Assembly (NCBI RefSeq): GCF_050947335.1
Contig: NW_027473587.1
Coordinates: 1 to 64,000, forward strand
Source: Megachile rotundata
Taxonomy: Eukaryota > Arthropoda > Insecta > Hymenoptera > Megachilidae
Direction of reading: 5' to 3'
Length of the DNA: 64,000 nucleotides
The notes below the pieces were generated by a model, which was not told the origin of the DNA, did not search any database, and saw nothing but the letters and a program-made list of their open reading frames with translations. Shown here in pieces: positions 44,157 through 59,594 of this stretch. Position 1 is the stretch's first letter; each line of letters opens with the position of its first letter. The position numbers were made by a program, and so were the translations under genes.

Positions 44157-46480
44157 ACGACAATTACTATACTCATTACTGTTATTATTATCAATCTAAC
44201 TCATATTATTAGCCATATTATGCTTATATGATCGATAGGACGACAATTACTATACTTATTACTCTTATTATTATCAATGTAACTCATATTATTAGCCATA
44301 TTATGCTTATATGATCGATAGAACGACAATTACTATACTCATTACTCTTATTATTATCAATGTAACTCATATTATTAGCTATATTATGCTTATATGATCG
44401 ATAGAACGACATTTACTGAACTTATTACACTCACTATTATCAATGTAACTCATATTATTAACCATATTATGCAGATATGATCGATAGAACGACAATTACT
44501 ATACTCACTACTCTTATTATTATCAATGTAACTCATATTATTAACCATATTATGCAGATATGATCGATAGAACGACAATTACTATACTCATTACTCTTAT
44601 TATTATCAATCTAACTCATATTATTAACCATATTATGCAGATATGATCGATAGAACGACAATTACTAGACGCATTACTCTTATTGTTATCAATCTATCTC
44701 ATATTATTAGCCATATTATGCTTATATGATCGATAGAACGACAATTACTATACTCATTACTCTTATTATTATCATTCTAACTCATATTATTAGCCATATT
44801 ATGCTTATATGATCGATAGAACGACAATTACTGTAGTTATTACTCTTATTATTATCAATCTAACTCATATTATTAGCCATATTATGCTAATATGCTCGAT
44901 AGAACGACAATTACTATACTCATTACTCTTATTATTATCAATCTAACTCATATTATTAGCCATATTATGGTTATATTGTCGATAGAACGACATTTACTAA
45001 ACTTATTACACTCACTGTTATCACTCCAACTAGTATTATTAGCCATATTCTGCTTATATGATCGATAGGACGACAATTACTATACTCATTACTGTTATTA
45101 TTATCAATCTAACTCATATTATTAGCCATATTATGCTTATATGATCGATAGGACGACAATTACTATACTCATTACTGTTACTATTATCAATCTAACTCAT
45201 ATTATTAGCCATATTATGCTTATATGATCGATAGAACGATAATTACTATACATATTACTCTTATTATTATCAATCTAACTCATATTATTAGCCATATTAT
45301 GCTTATATGATCGATAGGACGACAATTACTATACTCATTACTGTTATTATTATCAATCTAACTCATATTATTAGCTATATTATGCTTATATGATCGATAG
45401 AACGACAATTACTATACTTATTAATCTTATCATTATCAATCTAACTCATATTATTAGCCATATTATGCTTATATGATCGATAGAACGACAATTACTATAC
45501 TTATTACACTCACTATTATCAATCTAACTCATATTATTAACCACATTATGCAGATACGTTCGATAGAACGACAATAACTATACTCATTACTCTTATTATT
45601 ATCTATCTAACTCATATTATTAGCCATATTATGCTTATATAATCGATAGAGCGACAATTACTATACTTATTACACTCACTATTATCAATCTAACTCATAT
45701 TATTAACCATATAATGCAGATATGATCGATTGAACGACAATTACTATACTCACTACTCTTGTTATTATCAATTTAACTCATATTATTAGCCACATTATGC
45801 TTATATGATCGATAGAACGACAATTACTATACTTATTACACTCACTGTTATGAATCTAACTCATATTATTAACCATATTATGCAGATATGATCGATAGAA
45901 CGACAATTACTATACTTATTAATCTTATTATTATCAATCTAACTCATATTATTAGCCATATTATGGTTATATGACCGATAGAACGACAATTACTATACTT
46001 ATTACTCTTATTATTATCAATCTAACTCATATTATTAGCCACATTATGCTTATATGATCGATAGAACGACAATTACTATACTTATTACTCTTACTATTAT
46101 CAATCTAACTCATATTATTAGCCATATTATGCTCATATGACCGATAGAACGACAATTACTATACTTATTACACTCACTATTACCAATCTAACTCATATTA
46201 TTAACCATATTATGCAGATATGATCGATAGAACGACAATTACTATACTCACTACTCTTATTATTATCAATCTAACTCATATTATTAGCCATATTATGCTT
46301 ATATGATCGATAGGACGACAATTACTATACTCATTACTGTTATTATTATCAATCTAACTCATATTATTAGCCATATTATGCTTATATGATCGATAGCACG
46401 ACAATTACTATACTTATTACTCTTATTATTATCAATGTAACTCATATTATTAGCCATATTATGCTTATATGATCGATAGA
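44157..46480. repeat. Mixed domain II monomers; start repeats at the window end
   Basis: Monomers 533-551 correspond to 754-772 (62500-64000), 221 units (18,343 bp) apart. Shared private variants are tttactgaac, caatctatctc with actagacgcatt, ttaatctta, the ccacattatgcagatacg/gttcg ending and tagagcgacaa. Monomers 552-560 have forms recalling region Ie (ctcactactc, attaccaatc, gctcatatgacc). They are the one place in domain II where those types reappear. Confidence 0.72.
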
Positions 46481-49400
46481 ACGACAATTACTGTAGTTAT
46501 TACTCTTATTATTATCAATCTAACTCATATTATTAGCCATATTATGCTTATATGATCGATAGAACGACATTTACTAAACTTATTACACTCACTATTATCA
46601 ATCTAACTCATATTATTAGCCATATTATGCTTATATGATCGATAGAACGACAATTACTGTACTTATTACTCTTATTATTATCAATCTAACTCATATTATT
46701 AGCCATATTATGCTAATATGATCGATAGAACGACAATTACTATACTCATTACTCTTATTATTATCAATCTAACTCATATTATTAGCCATATTATGCTTAT
46801 ATTGTCGATAGAACGACAATTACTAAACTTATTACACTCACTGTTATCACTCTAACTAATATTATTAGCCATATTCTGCTTATATGATCGATAGGACGAC
46901 AATTACTATACTCATTACTGTTATTATTATCAATCTAACTCATATTATTAGCCATATTATGCTTATATGATCGATAGAACGATAATTACTATACATATTA
47001 CTCTTATTATTATCAAACTAACTCATATTATTAGCCATATTATGCTTATATAATCGATAGGACGACAATTACTATACTCATTATTGTTATTATTATCAAT
47101 CTAACTCATATTATTAGCCATATTATGCTTATAGGATCGATAGAACGATAATTACTATACATATTACTCTTATTATTATCAATGTAACTCATATTATTAG
47201 CTATATTATGCTTATATGATCGATAGAACGACATTTACTAAACTTATTGCACTCACTATTATCAATGTAACTCATAATATTAACCATATTATGCAGATAT
47301 GATCGATAGAACGACAATTACTATACTCATTACTCTTATTATTATCAATCTAACTCATATTATTAGCCATATTATGCTTATATGATCGATAGGACGACAA
47401 TTACTATTCTCATTACTGTTATTATTATCAATCTAACTCATATTATTAGCCATATTATGCTTACATGATCGATAGAACGACAATTACTATACTTATTACT
47501 TTTATTATTATCAATGTAACTCATATTATTAGCTATATTATGCTTATATGATCGATAGAACGACATTTACTAAACTTATTACACTCACTATTATCAATGT
47601 AACTCATATTATTAACCATATTATGCAGATATGATCGATAGAACGACAATTACTATACTCATTACTCTTATTATTATCAATCTAACTCATATTATTAGCC
47701 ATATTATGGTTATATGACCGATAGAACGACAATTACTATACTTATTACTCTTATTATTATCAATCTAACTCATATTATTAGCCATATTATGCTTATATGA
47801 TCGATAGAACGATAATTACTATACATATTACTCTTATTATTATCAATCTAACTCATATTATTAGCCATATTATGGTTATGTAATCGATAGGACGACAATT
47901 ACTATACTCGTTACTGTTATTATTATCAATCTAACTCATATTATTAGCCATATTATGCTTATATGATCGATAGAACGACAATTACTATACTTATTACTCT
48001 TATTATTATCAATGTAACTCATATTATTAGCCATATTATGCTTATATGATCGATAGAACGACAATTACTATACTCATTACTCTTATTATTATCAATGTAA
48101 CTCATATTATTCGCTATATTATGCTTATATGATCGATAGAACGACATTTACTGAACTTATTACACTCACTATTATCAATGTAACTCATATTATTAACCAT
48201 ATTATGCAGATATGATCGATAGAACGACAATTACTATACTCACTACTCTTATTATTATCAATGTAACTCATATTATTAACCATATTATGCAGATATGATC
48301 GATAGAACGACAATTACTATACTCATTACTCTTATTATTATCAATCTAACTCATATTATTAACCATATTATGCAGATATGATCGATAGAACGACAATTAC
48401 TAGACGCATTACTCTTATTGTTATCAATCTAACTCATATTATTAGCCATATTATGCTTATATGATCGATAGAACGACAATTACTATACTCATTACTCTTA
48501 TTATTATCAGTCTAACTCATATTATTAGCTATATTATGCTTATATGATCGATAGAACGACATTTACTAAACTTATTACACTCACTATTATCAATCTAACT
48601 CATATTATTAGCCATATTATGCTTATATGATCGATAGAACGACAATTACTGTACTTATTACTCTTATTATTATCAATCTAACTCATATTATTAGCCATAT
48701 TATGCTTATATGATCGATAGAACGACAATTACTGTAGTTATTACTCTTATTATTATCAATCTAACTCATATTATTAGCCATATTATGCTTATATGATCGA
48801 TAGAACGACATTTACTAAACTTATTACACTCACTATTATCAATCTAACTCATATTATTAGCCATATTATGCTTATATGATCGATAGAACGACAATTACTG
48901 TACTTATTACTCTTATTATTATCAATCTAACTCATATTATTAGCCATATTATGCTAATATGATCGATAGAACGACAATTACTATACTCATTACTCTTATT
49001 ATTATCAATCTAACTCATATTATTAGCCATATTATGCTTATATTGTCGATAGAACGACAATTACTAAACTTATTACACTCACTGTTATCACTCTAACTAA
49101 TATTATTAGCCATATTCTGCTTATATGATCGATAGGACGACAATTACTATACTCATTACTGTTATTATTATCAATCTAACTCATATTATTAGCCATATTA
49201 TGCTTATATGATCGATAGAACGATAATTACTATACATATTACTCTTATTATTATCAAACTAACTCATATTATTAGCCATATTATGCTTATATAATCGATA
49301 GGACGACAATTACTATACTCATTATTGTTATTATTATCAATCTAACTCATATTATTAGCCATATTATGCTTATAGGATCGATAGAACGATAATTACTATA

Positions 49401-49883
49401 CATATTACTCTTATTATTATCAATGTAACTCATATTATTAGCTATATTATGCTTATATGATCGATAGAACGACATTTACTAAACTTATTGCACTCACTAT
49501 TATCAATGTAACTCATAATATTAACCATATTATGCAGATATGATCGATAGAACGACAATTACTATACTCATTACTCTTATTATTATCAATCTAACTCATA
49601 TTATTAGCCATATTATGCTTATATGATCGATAGGACGACAATTACTATTCTCATTACTGTTATTATTATCAATCTAACTCATATTATTAGCCATATTATG
49701 CTTACATGATCGATAGAACGACAATTACTATACTTATTACTTTTATTATTATCAATGTAACTCATATTATTAGCTATATTATGCTTATATGATCGATAGA
49801 ACGACATTTACTAAACTTATTACACTCACTATTATCAATGTAACTCATATTATTAACCATATTATGCAGATATGATCGATAGA
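46481..49883. repeat. 27-unit (2241-bp) duplication
   Basis: Monomers 561-574 (46481-47642) correspond to 588-601 (48722-49883). They share tgtagttatt, tgctaatatg, ttatattgtcg, gttatcactc with actaatatt, atcaaactaac, ctcattattg, cttataggatcg, cttattgcactc and actcataatatt. I compared the first three monomers base by base and saw no difference. Between the copies, monomers 575-587 resemble 530-539 at a 45-unit spacing, including the ggttatgtaatcg and actagacgcatt monomers. Confidence 0.83.
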
Positions 49884-50547
49884 ACGACAATTACTATACT
49901 CACTACTCTTATTATTATCAATGTAACTCATATTATTAACCATATTATGCAGATATGATCGATAGAACGACAATTACTATACTCATTACTGTTATTACTA
50001 TCAATCTAACTCATATTATTAACCATATTATGCTTATATGATCGATAGAACGATAATTACTATACATATTACTCTTATTATTATCAATCTAACTCATATT
50101 ATTAGCCATATTATGGTTATATGGTCGATAGGACGACAATTACTATACTCATTACTGTTATTATTATCAATCTAACTCATATTATTAGCCATATTATGCT
50201 TATATGATCGATAAAACGACAATTACTATATTTATTACTCTTATTATTATCAATGTAACTCATATTATTAGCTATATTATGCTTATATGATCGATAGAAC
50301 GACATTTACTAAACTTATTACACTCACTATTATCAATCTAACTCATATTATTAACCATATTATGCAGATATGATCGATAGAACGACAATTACTATACCCA
50401 TTACTCTTATTATTATCAATCTAACTCATATTATTAGCCATATTATGGTTATATGACCGATAGAACGACAATTACTATACTTATTACTCTTATTATTATC
50501 AATCTAACTCATATTATTAGCCACATTATGCTTATATGATCGATAGA
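49552..50547. repeat. Copy of a 12-monomer cassette from the 22-unit HOR
   Basis: Monomers 598-609 match 468-479 (38762-39757), 130 units (10,790 bp) apart. Shared variants are attctcattac, cttacatgatcg, acttttatt, ctcactactc, attaaccat with cttatatg, atatggtcg, gataaaacg, atatttatt and acccattac. The left end overlaps the last part of the 27-unit duplication. Confidence 0.78.
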
Positions 50548-53500
50548 ACGACAATTACTATACTTATTACTCTTATTATTATCAATGTAACTCATATTAT
50601 TAGCTATATTATGCTTATATGATCGATAGAACGACATTTACTAAACTTATTACACTCACTGTTATCAATCTAACTCATATTATTAACCATATTATGCAGA
50701 TATGATCGATTGAACGACAATAACTATACTCATTACTCTTATTATTATCTATCTAACTCATATTATTAGCCATATTATGCTTATATGATCGATAGAACGA
50801 CAATTACTGTACTTATTACTCCTATTATTATCAATCTAACTCATATTATTAGCCATATTCTGCTTATATGATCGATAGAACGACAATTACTATACTTATT
50901 ACACTCAGTATTATCAATCTAACTCTTATTATTAGCAATATTATGCTTATATGATCGATAGAACGACGATTACTATACATATTACTCTTATTATTATCAA
51001 TCTAACTCATATTATTAGCCATATTATGCTTATATGATCGATAGGACGACAATTACTATACTCATTACTGTTATTATTATCAATCTAACTCATATTATTA
51101 GGCATATTATGCTTATATGATCGATAGAACGATAATTACTATACATATTACTCTTATTATTATCAATCTAACTCATATTATTTGCCACATTATGGTTATA
51201 TGATCGATAGGACGACAATTACTATACTCATTACTGTTATTATTATCAATCTAACTCATATTATTAGCCATATTATGCTTAATTGATCGATAGAACGGCA
51301 ATTACTATACTTATTACTCTTATTATTATCAATGTAACTCATATTATTAGCTATATTATGCTTATATGATCGATAGAACGACATTTACTAAACTTATTAC
51401 ACTCACTATTATCAATCTAACTCATATTATTAACCATATTATGCGGATATGATCGATAGAACGACAATTACTATACTCATTACTCTTATTATTATCAATC
51501 TAACTCATATTATTAGCCATATTATGGTTATATGACCGATAGAACGACAATTACTATACTTATTACTCTTATTATTATCAATCTAACTCATATTATTAGC
51601 TATATTATGCTTATATGATCGATAGAACGACATTTACTAAACTTATTACACTCACTATTATCAATCTAACTCATATTATTAGCCATATTATGCTTATATG
51701 ATCGATAGAACGACAATTACTGTACTTATTACTCTTATTATTATCAATCTAACTCATATTATTAGCCATATTATGCTTATATGATCGATAGAACGACAAT
51801 TACTATACTCATTACTCTTATTATTATCAATCTAACTCATATTATTAGCTATATTATGCTTATATGATCGATAGAACGACATTTACTGAACTTATTACAC
51901 TCACTATTATCAATGTAACTCATATTATTAACCATATTATGCAGATATGATCGATAGAACGACAATTACTATACTCACTACTCTTATTATTATCAATGTA
52001 ACTCATATTATTAACCATATTATGCAGATATGATCGATAGAACGACAATTACTATACTCATTACTCTTATTATTATCAATCTAACTCATATTATTAACCA
52101 TATTATGCAGATATGATCGATAGTACGACAATTACTAGACGCATTACTCTTATTGTTATCAATCTAACTCATATTATTAGCCATATTATGCTTATATGAT
52201 CGATAGAACGACAATTACTGTACTTATTACTCTTCTTATTATCAATGTAACTCATATTATTAGCTATCTTATGCTTATATGATCGATAGAACGACATTTA
52301 CTAAACTTATTACACTCACTGTTATCAATGTAACTCATATTATTAACTATATTATGCAGATATGATCGATAGAACGACAATTACTGTACTTATTACTCTT
52401 ATTATTATCAATGTAACTCATATTATTAGCTATCTTATGCTTATATGATCGATAGAACGACATTTACTAAACTTATTACACTCACTGTTATCAATGTAAC
52501 TCATATTATTAACCATATTATGCAGATATGATCGATAGAACGACAATTACTATACTCATTACTCTTATTATTATCAATCTAACTCATATTATTAACCATA
52601 TTATGCAGATATGATCGATAGAACGACAATTACTAGACTCATTACTCTTATTATTATCAATCTAACTCATATTATTAGCCATATTATGCTTATATGATCG
52701 ATAGAACGACAATTACTATACTCATTACTCTTATTATTATCAATCTAACTCATATTATTAGCTATATTATGCTTATATGATCGATAGAACGACATTTACT
52801 AAACTTATTACACTCACTATTATCAATCTAACTCATATTATTAGCCATATTATGCTTATATGATCGATAGAACGACGATTACTATACATATTACTCTTAT
52901 TATTATCAATCTAACTCATATTATTAGCCATATTATGCTTATATGATCGATAGGACGACAATTACTATATTCATTACTGTTATTATTATCAATCTAACTC
53001 ATATTATTAGGCATATTATGCTTATATGATCGATAGAACGATAATTACTATACATATTACTCTTATTATTATCAATCTAACTCATATTATTAGCCATATT
53101 ATGCTTATATGATCGATAGAACGACAATTACTATACTTATTACACTCAGTATTATCAATCTAACTCATATTATTAGCAATATTATGCTTATATGATCGAT
53201 AGAACGACGATTACTATACATATTACTCTTATTATTATCAATCTAACTCATATTATTAGCCATATTATGCTTATATGATCGATAGGACGACAATTACTAT
53301 ACTCATTACTGTTATTATTATCAATCTAACTCATATTATTAGGCATATTATGCTTATATGATCGATAGAACGATAATTACTATACATATTACTCTTATTA
53401 TTATCAATCTAAATCATATTATTTGCCACATTGTGGTTATATGATCGATAGGACGACAATTACTATACTCATTACTGTTATTATTATCAATCTAACTCAT

Positions 53501-53950
53501 ATTATTAGCCATATTATGCTTAATTGATCGATAGAACGACAATTACTATACTTATTACTCTTATTATTATCAATGTAACTCATATTATTAGCTATATTAT
53601 GCTTATATGATCGATAGAACGACATTTACTAAACTTATTACACTCACTATTATCAATCTAACTCATATTATTAACCATATTATGCGGATATGATCGATAG
53701 AACGACAATTACTATACTCATTACTCTTATTATTATCAATCTAACTCATATTATTAGCCATATTATGGTTATATGACCGATAGAACGACAATTACTATAC
53801 TTATTACTCTTATTATTATCAATCTAACTCATATTATTAGCCATATTATGCTTATATGATCGATAGAACGATAATTACTATACATATTACTCTTATTATT
53901 ATCAATCTAACTCATATTATTAGCCATATTATGGTTATGTAATCGATAGG
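50548..53950. repeat. Domain II block, copy B (41 monomers)
   Basis: Monomers 610-637 match 487-514 at 123 units, and 638-650 match 520-532 at 118 units. Copy B therefore lacks five monomers (515-519 of copy A), which include most of one 249-bp trimer. Small private differences are agaacggca (near 51295), a gatcgatagt ending before monomer 629 and ctcttcttatt (52230). Confidence 0.82.
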
Positions 53951-54116
53951 ACGACAATTACTATACTCATTACTGTTATTATTATCAATCTAACTCATAT
54001 TATTAGCCATATTATGCTTATATGATCGATAGAACGACAATTACTATACTTATTACTCTTATTATTATCAATGTAACTCATATTATTAGCTATATTATGC
54101 TTATATGATCGATAGA

Positions 54117-56772
54117 ACGACAATTACTATACTCATTACTCTTATTATTATCAATGTAACTCATATTATTAGCTGTATTATGCTTATACGATCGATAGAA
54201 CGACATTTACTAAACTTATTACACTCACTATTATCAATCTAACTCATATTATTAACCATATTATGCAGATATGATCGATAGAACGACAATTACTATACTC
54301 ATTACTCTTATTATTATCAATCTAACTCATATTATTAGCCATATTATGCTTATATGATCGATAGGACGACAATTACTATTCTCATTACTGTTATTATTAT
54401 CAATCTAACTCATATTATTAGCCATATTATGCTTACATGATCGATAGAACGACAATTACTATACTTATTACTTTTATTATTATCAATGTAACTCATATTA
54501 TTAGCTATATTATGCTTATATGATCGATAGAACGACATTTACTAAACTTATTACACTCACTATTATCAATGTAACTCATATTATTAACCATATTATGCAG
54601 ATATGATCGATAGAACGACAATTACTATACTCACTACTCTTATTATTATCAATGTAACTCATATTATTAACCATATTATGCAGATATGATCGATAGAACG
54701 ACAATTACTATACTCATTACTGTTATTACTATCAATCTAACTCATATTATTAACCATATTATGCTTATATGATCGATAGAACGATAATTACTATACATAT
54801 TACTCTTATTATTATCAATCTAAGTCATATTATTAGCCATATTATGGTTATATGGTCGATAGGACGACAATTACTATACTCATTACTGTTATTATTATCA
54901 ATCTAACTCATATTATTAGCCATATTATGCTTATATGATCGATAAAACGACAATTACTATATTTATTACTCTTATTATTATCAATGTAACTCATATTATT
55001 AGCTATATTATGCTTATATGATCGACAGAACGACATTTACTAAACTTATTACACTCAGTATTATCAATCTAACTCATATTATTAACCATATTATGCAGAT
55101 ATGATCGATAGAACGACAATTACTATACCCATTACTCTTATTATTATCAATCTAACTCATATTATTAGCCATATTATGGTTATATGACCGATAGAACGAC
55201 AATTACTATACTTATTACTCTTATTATTATCAATCTAACTCATATTATTAGCTATATTATGCTTATATGATCGATAGAACGACATTTACTAAACTTATTA
55301 CACTCACTATTATCAATCTAACTCATATTATTAGCCATATTATGCTTATATGATCGATAGAACGACAATTACTGTACTTATTACTCTTATTATTATCAAT
55401 GTAACTCATATTATTAGCTATATTATGCTTATATGATCGATAGAACGACAATTACTATACTCATTACTCTTATTATTATCAATGTAACTCATATTATTAG
55501 CTGTATTATGCTTATACGATCGATAGAACGACATTTACTAAACTTATTACACTCACTATTATCAATCTAACTCATATTATTAACCATATTATGCAGATAT
55601 GATCGATAGAACGACAATTACTATACTCATTACTCTTATTATTATCAATCTAACTCATATTATTAGCCATATTATGCTTATATGATCGATAGGACGACAA
55701 TTACTATTCTCATTACTGTTATTATTATCAATCTAACTCATATTATTAGCCATATTATGCTTACATGATCGATAGAACGACAATTACTATACTTATTACT
55801 TTTATTATTATCAATGTAACTCATATTATTAGCTATATTATGCTTATATGATCGATAGAACGACATTTACTAAACTTATTACACTCACTATTATCAATGT
55901 AACTCATATTATTAACCATATTATGCAGATATGATCGATAGAACGACAATTACTATACTCACTACTCTTATTATTATCAATGTAACTCATATTATTAACC
56001 ATATTATGCAGATATGATCGATAGAACGACAATTACTATACTCATTACTGTTATTACTATCAATCTAACTCATATTATTAACCATATTATGCTTATATGA
56101 TCGATAGAACGATAATTACTACACATATTACTCTTATTATTATCAATCTAACTCATATTATTAGCCATATTATGGTTATATGGTCGATAGGACGACAATT
56201 ACTATACTCATTACTGTTATTATTATCAATCTAACTCATATTATTAGCCATATTACGCTTATATGATCGATAAAACGACAATTACTATATTTATTACTCT
56301 TATTATTATCAATGTAACTCATATTATTAGCTATATTATGCTTATATGATCGATAGAACGACATTTACTAAACTTATTACACTCACTATTATCAATCTAA
56401 CTCATATTATTAACCATATTATGCAGATATGATCGATAGAACGACAATTACTATACCCATTACTCTTATTATTATCAATCTAACTCATATTATTAGCCAT
56501 ATTATGGTTATATGACCGATAGAACGACAATTACTATACTTATTACTCTTATTATTATCAATCTAACTCATATTATTAGCCACATTATGCTTATATGATC
56601 GATAGAACGACATTTACTAAACTTATTACACTCACTATTATCAATCTAACTCATATTATTAGCCATATTATGCTTATATGATCGATAGAACGACAATTAC
56701 TGTACTTATTACTCTTATTATTATCAATCTAACTCATATTATTAGCTATATTATGCTTATATGATCGATAGA
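54117..56772. repeat. 16-unit (1328-bp) HOR, two tandem copies
   Basis: Copies are monomers 653-668 (54117-55444) and 669-684 (55445-56772). Both carry agctgtattatgc with cttatacgatcg, attctcattac, cttacatgatcg, atatggtcg, gataaaacg and acccattac, the same cassette as monomers 466-478. Differences noticed are tctaagtc (54825), gatcgacag and cactcagtatt (about 55021-55066), tactacacat (56116) and attacgctt (56250). Monomer 682 has gccacatt where 666 has gctatatt. Confidence 0.8.
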
Positions 56773-59594
56773 ACGACATTTACTAAACTTATTACACTCA
56801 CTATTATCAATCTAACTCATATTATTAGCCATATTATGCTTATATGATCGATAGAACGACAATTACTGTACTTATTACTCTTATTATTATCAATGTAACT
56901 CATATTATTAGCTATCTTATGCTTATATGATCGATAGAACGACATTTACTAAACTTATTACACTCACTGTTATCAATGTAACTCATATTATTAACCATAT
57001 TATGCAGATATGATCGATAGAACGACAATTACTATACTCATTACTCTTATTATTATCAATCTATTTCATATTATTAGCCACATTATGCTTATATGATCGA
57101 TAGTACGACAATTACTATACTCATTACTCTTACTATTATCAATCTAACTCATATTATTAGCCATATTATGCTTATATGATCGATAGAACGACAATTACTG
57201 TACTTATTACTCCTATTATTATCAATCTAACTCATATTATTAGCCATATTCTGCTTATATGATCGATAGAACGACAATTACTGTACTTATTACTCCTATT
57301 ATTATCAATCTAACTCATATTATTAGCCATATTCTGCTTATATGATCGATAGAACGACAATTACTATACTTATTACACTCAGTATTATCAATCTAACTCT
57401 TATTATTAGCAATATTATGCTTATATGATCGATAGAACGACGATTACTATACATATTACTCTTATTATTATCAATCTAACTCATATTATTAGCCATATTA
57501 TGCTTATATGATCGATAGGACGACAATTACTATACTCATTACTGTTATTATTATCAATCTAACTCATATTATTAGGCATATTATGCTTATATGATCGATA
57601 GAACGATAATTACTATACATATTACTCTTATTATTATCAATCTAACTCATATTATTTGCCACATTATGGTTATATGATCGATAGGACGACAATTACTATA
57701 CTCATTACTGTTATTATTATCAATCTAACTCATATTATTAGCCATATTATGCTTAATTGATCGATAGAACGACAATTACTATACTTATTACTCTTATTAT
57801 TATCAATGTAACTCATATTATTAGCTATATTATGCTTATATGATCGATAGAACGACATTTACTAAACTTATTACACTCACTATTATCAATCTAACTCATA
57901 TTATTAACCATATTATGCGGATATGATCGATAGAACGACAATTACTATACTCATTACTCTTATTATTATCAATCTAACTCATATTATTAGCCATATTATG
58001 GTTATATGACCGATAGAACGACAATTACTATACTTATTACTCTTATTATTATCAATCTAACTCATATTATTAGCTATATTATGCTTATATGATCGATAGA
58101 ACGACATTTACTAAACTTATTACACTCACTATTATCAATCTAACTCATATTATTAGCCATATTATGCTTATATGATCGATAGAACGACAATTACTGTACT
58201 TATTACTCTTATTATTATCAATCTAACTCATATTATTAGCTATATTATGCTTATATGATCGATAGAACGACATTTACTAAACTTATTACACTCACTATTA
58301 TCAATCTAACTCATATTATTAGCCATATTATGCTTATATGATCGATAGAACGACAATTACTGTACTTATTACTCTTATTATTATCAATGTAACTCATATT
58401 ATTAGCTATCTTATGCTTATATGATCGATAGAACGACATTTACTAAACTTATTACACTCACTGTTATCAATGTAACTCATATTATTAACCATATTATGCA
58501 GATATGATCGATAGAACGACAATTACTATACTCATTACTCTTATTATTATCAATCTATTTCATATTATTAGCCACATTATGCTTATATGATCGATAGTAC
58601 GACAATTACTATACTCATTACTCTTACTATTATCAATCTAACTCATATTATTAGCCATATTATGCTTATATGATCGATAGAACGACAATTACTGTACTTA
58701 TTACTCCTATTATTATCAATCTAACTCATATTATTAGCCATATTCTGCTTATATGATCGATAGAACGACAATTACTGTACTTATTACTCCTATTATTATC
58801 AATCTAACTCATATTATTAGCCATATTCTGCTTATATGATCGATAGAACGACAATTACTATACTTATTGCACTCAGTATTATCAATCTAACTCTTATTAT
58901 TAGCAATATTATGCTTATATGATCGATAGAACGACGATTACTATACATATTACTCTTATTATTATCAATCTAACTCATATTATTAGCCATATTATGCTTA
59001 TATGATCGATAGGACGACAATTACTATACTCATTACTGTTATTATTATCAATCTAACTCATATTATTAGGCATATTATGCTTATATGATCGATAGAACGA
59101 TAATTACTATACATATTACTCTTATTATTATCAATCTAACTCATATTATTTGCCACATTATGGTTATATGATCGATAGGACGACAATTACTATACTCATT
59201 ACTGTTATTATTATCAATCTAACTCATATTATTAGCCATATTATGCTTAATTGATCGATAGAACGACAATTACTATACTTATTACTCTTATTATTATCAA
59301 TGTAACTCATATTATTAGCTATATTATGCTTATATGATCGATAGAACGACATTTACTAAACTTATTACACTCACTATTATCAATCTAACTCATATTATTA
59401 ACCATATTATGCGGATATGATCGATAGAACGACAATTACTATACTCATTACTCTTATTATTATCAATCTAACTCATATTATTAGCCATATTATGGTTATA
59501 TGACCGATAGAACGACAATTACTATACTTATTACTCTTATTATTATCAATCTAACTCATATTATTAGCTATATTATGCTTATATGATCGATAGA
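56607..59594. repeat. 18-unit (1494-bp) domain II HOR, two tandem copies
   Basis: Copies are monomers 683-700 (56607-58100) and 701-718 (58101-59594). They share agctatctt, caatctatttc, a doubled monomer with tactcctatt and attctgctt (690/691 and 708/709), aactcttatt, ttatttgcc, cttaattgatcg and gcggatatg. The clear difference is cttattgcactc at 58866 in the second copy. This 18-unit repeat is unrelated in monomer order to the 18-unit HOR at 7056. Confidence 0.83.
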
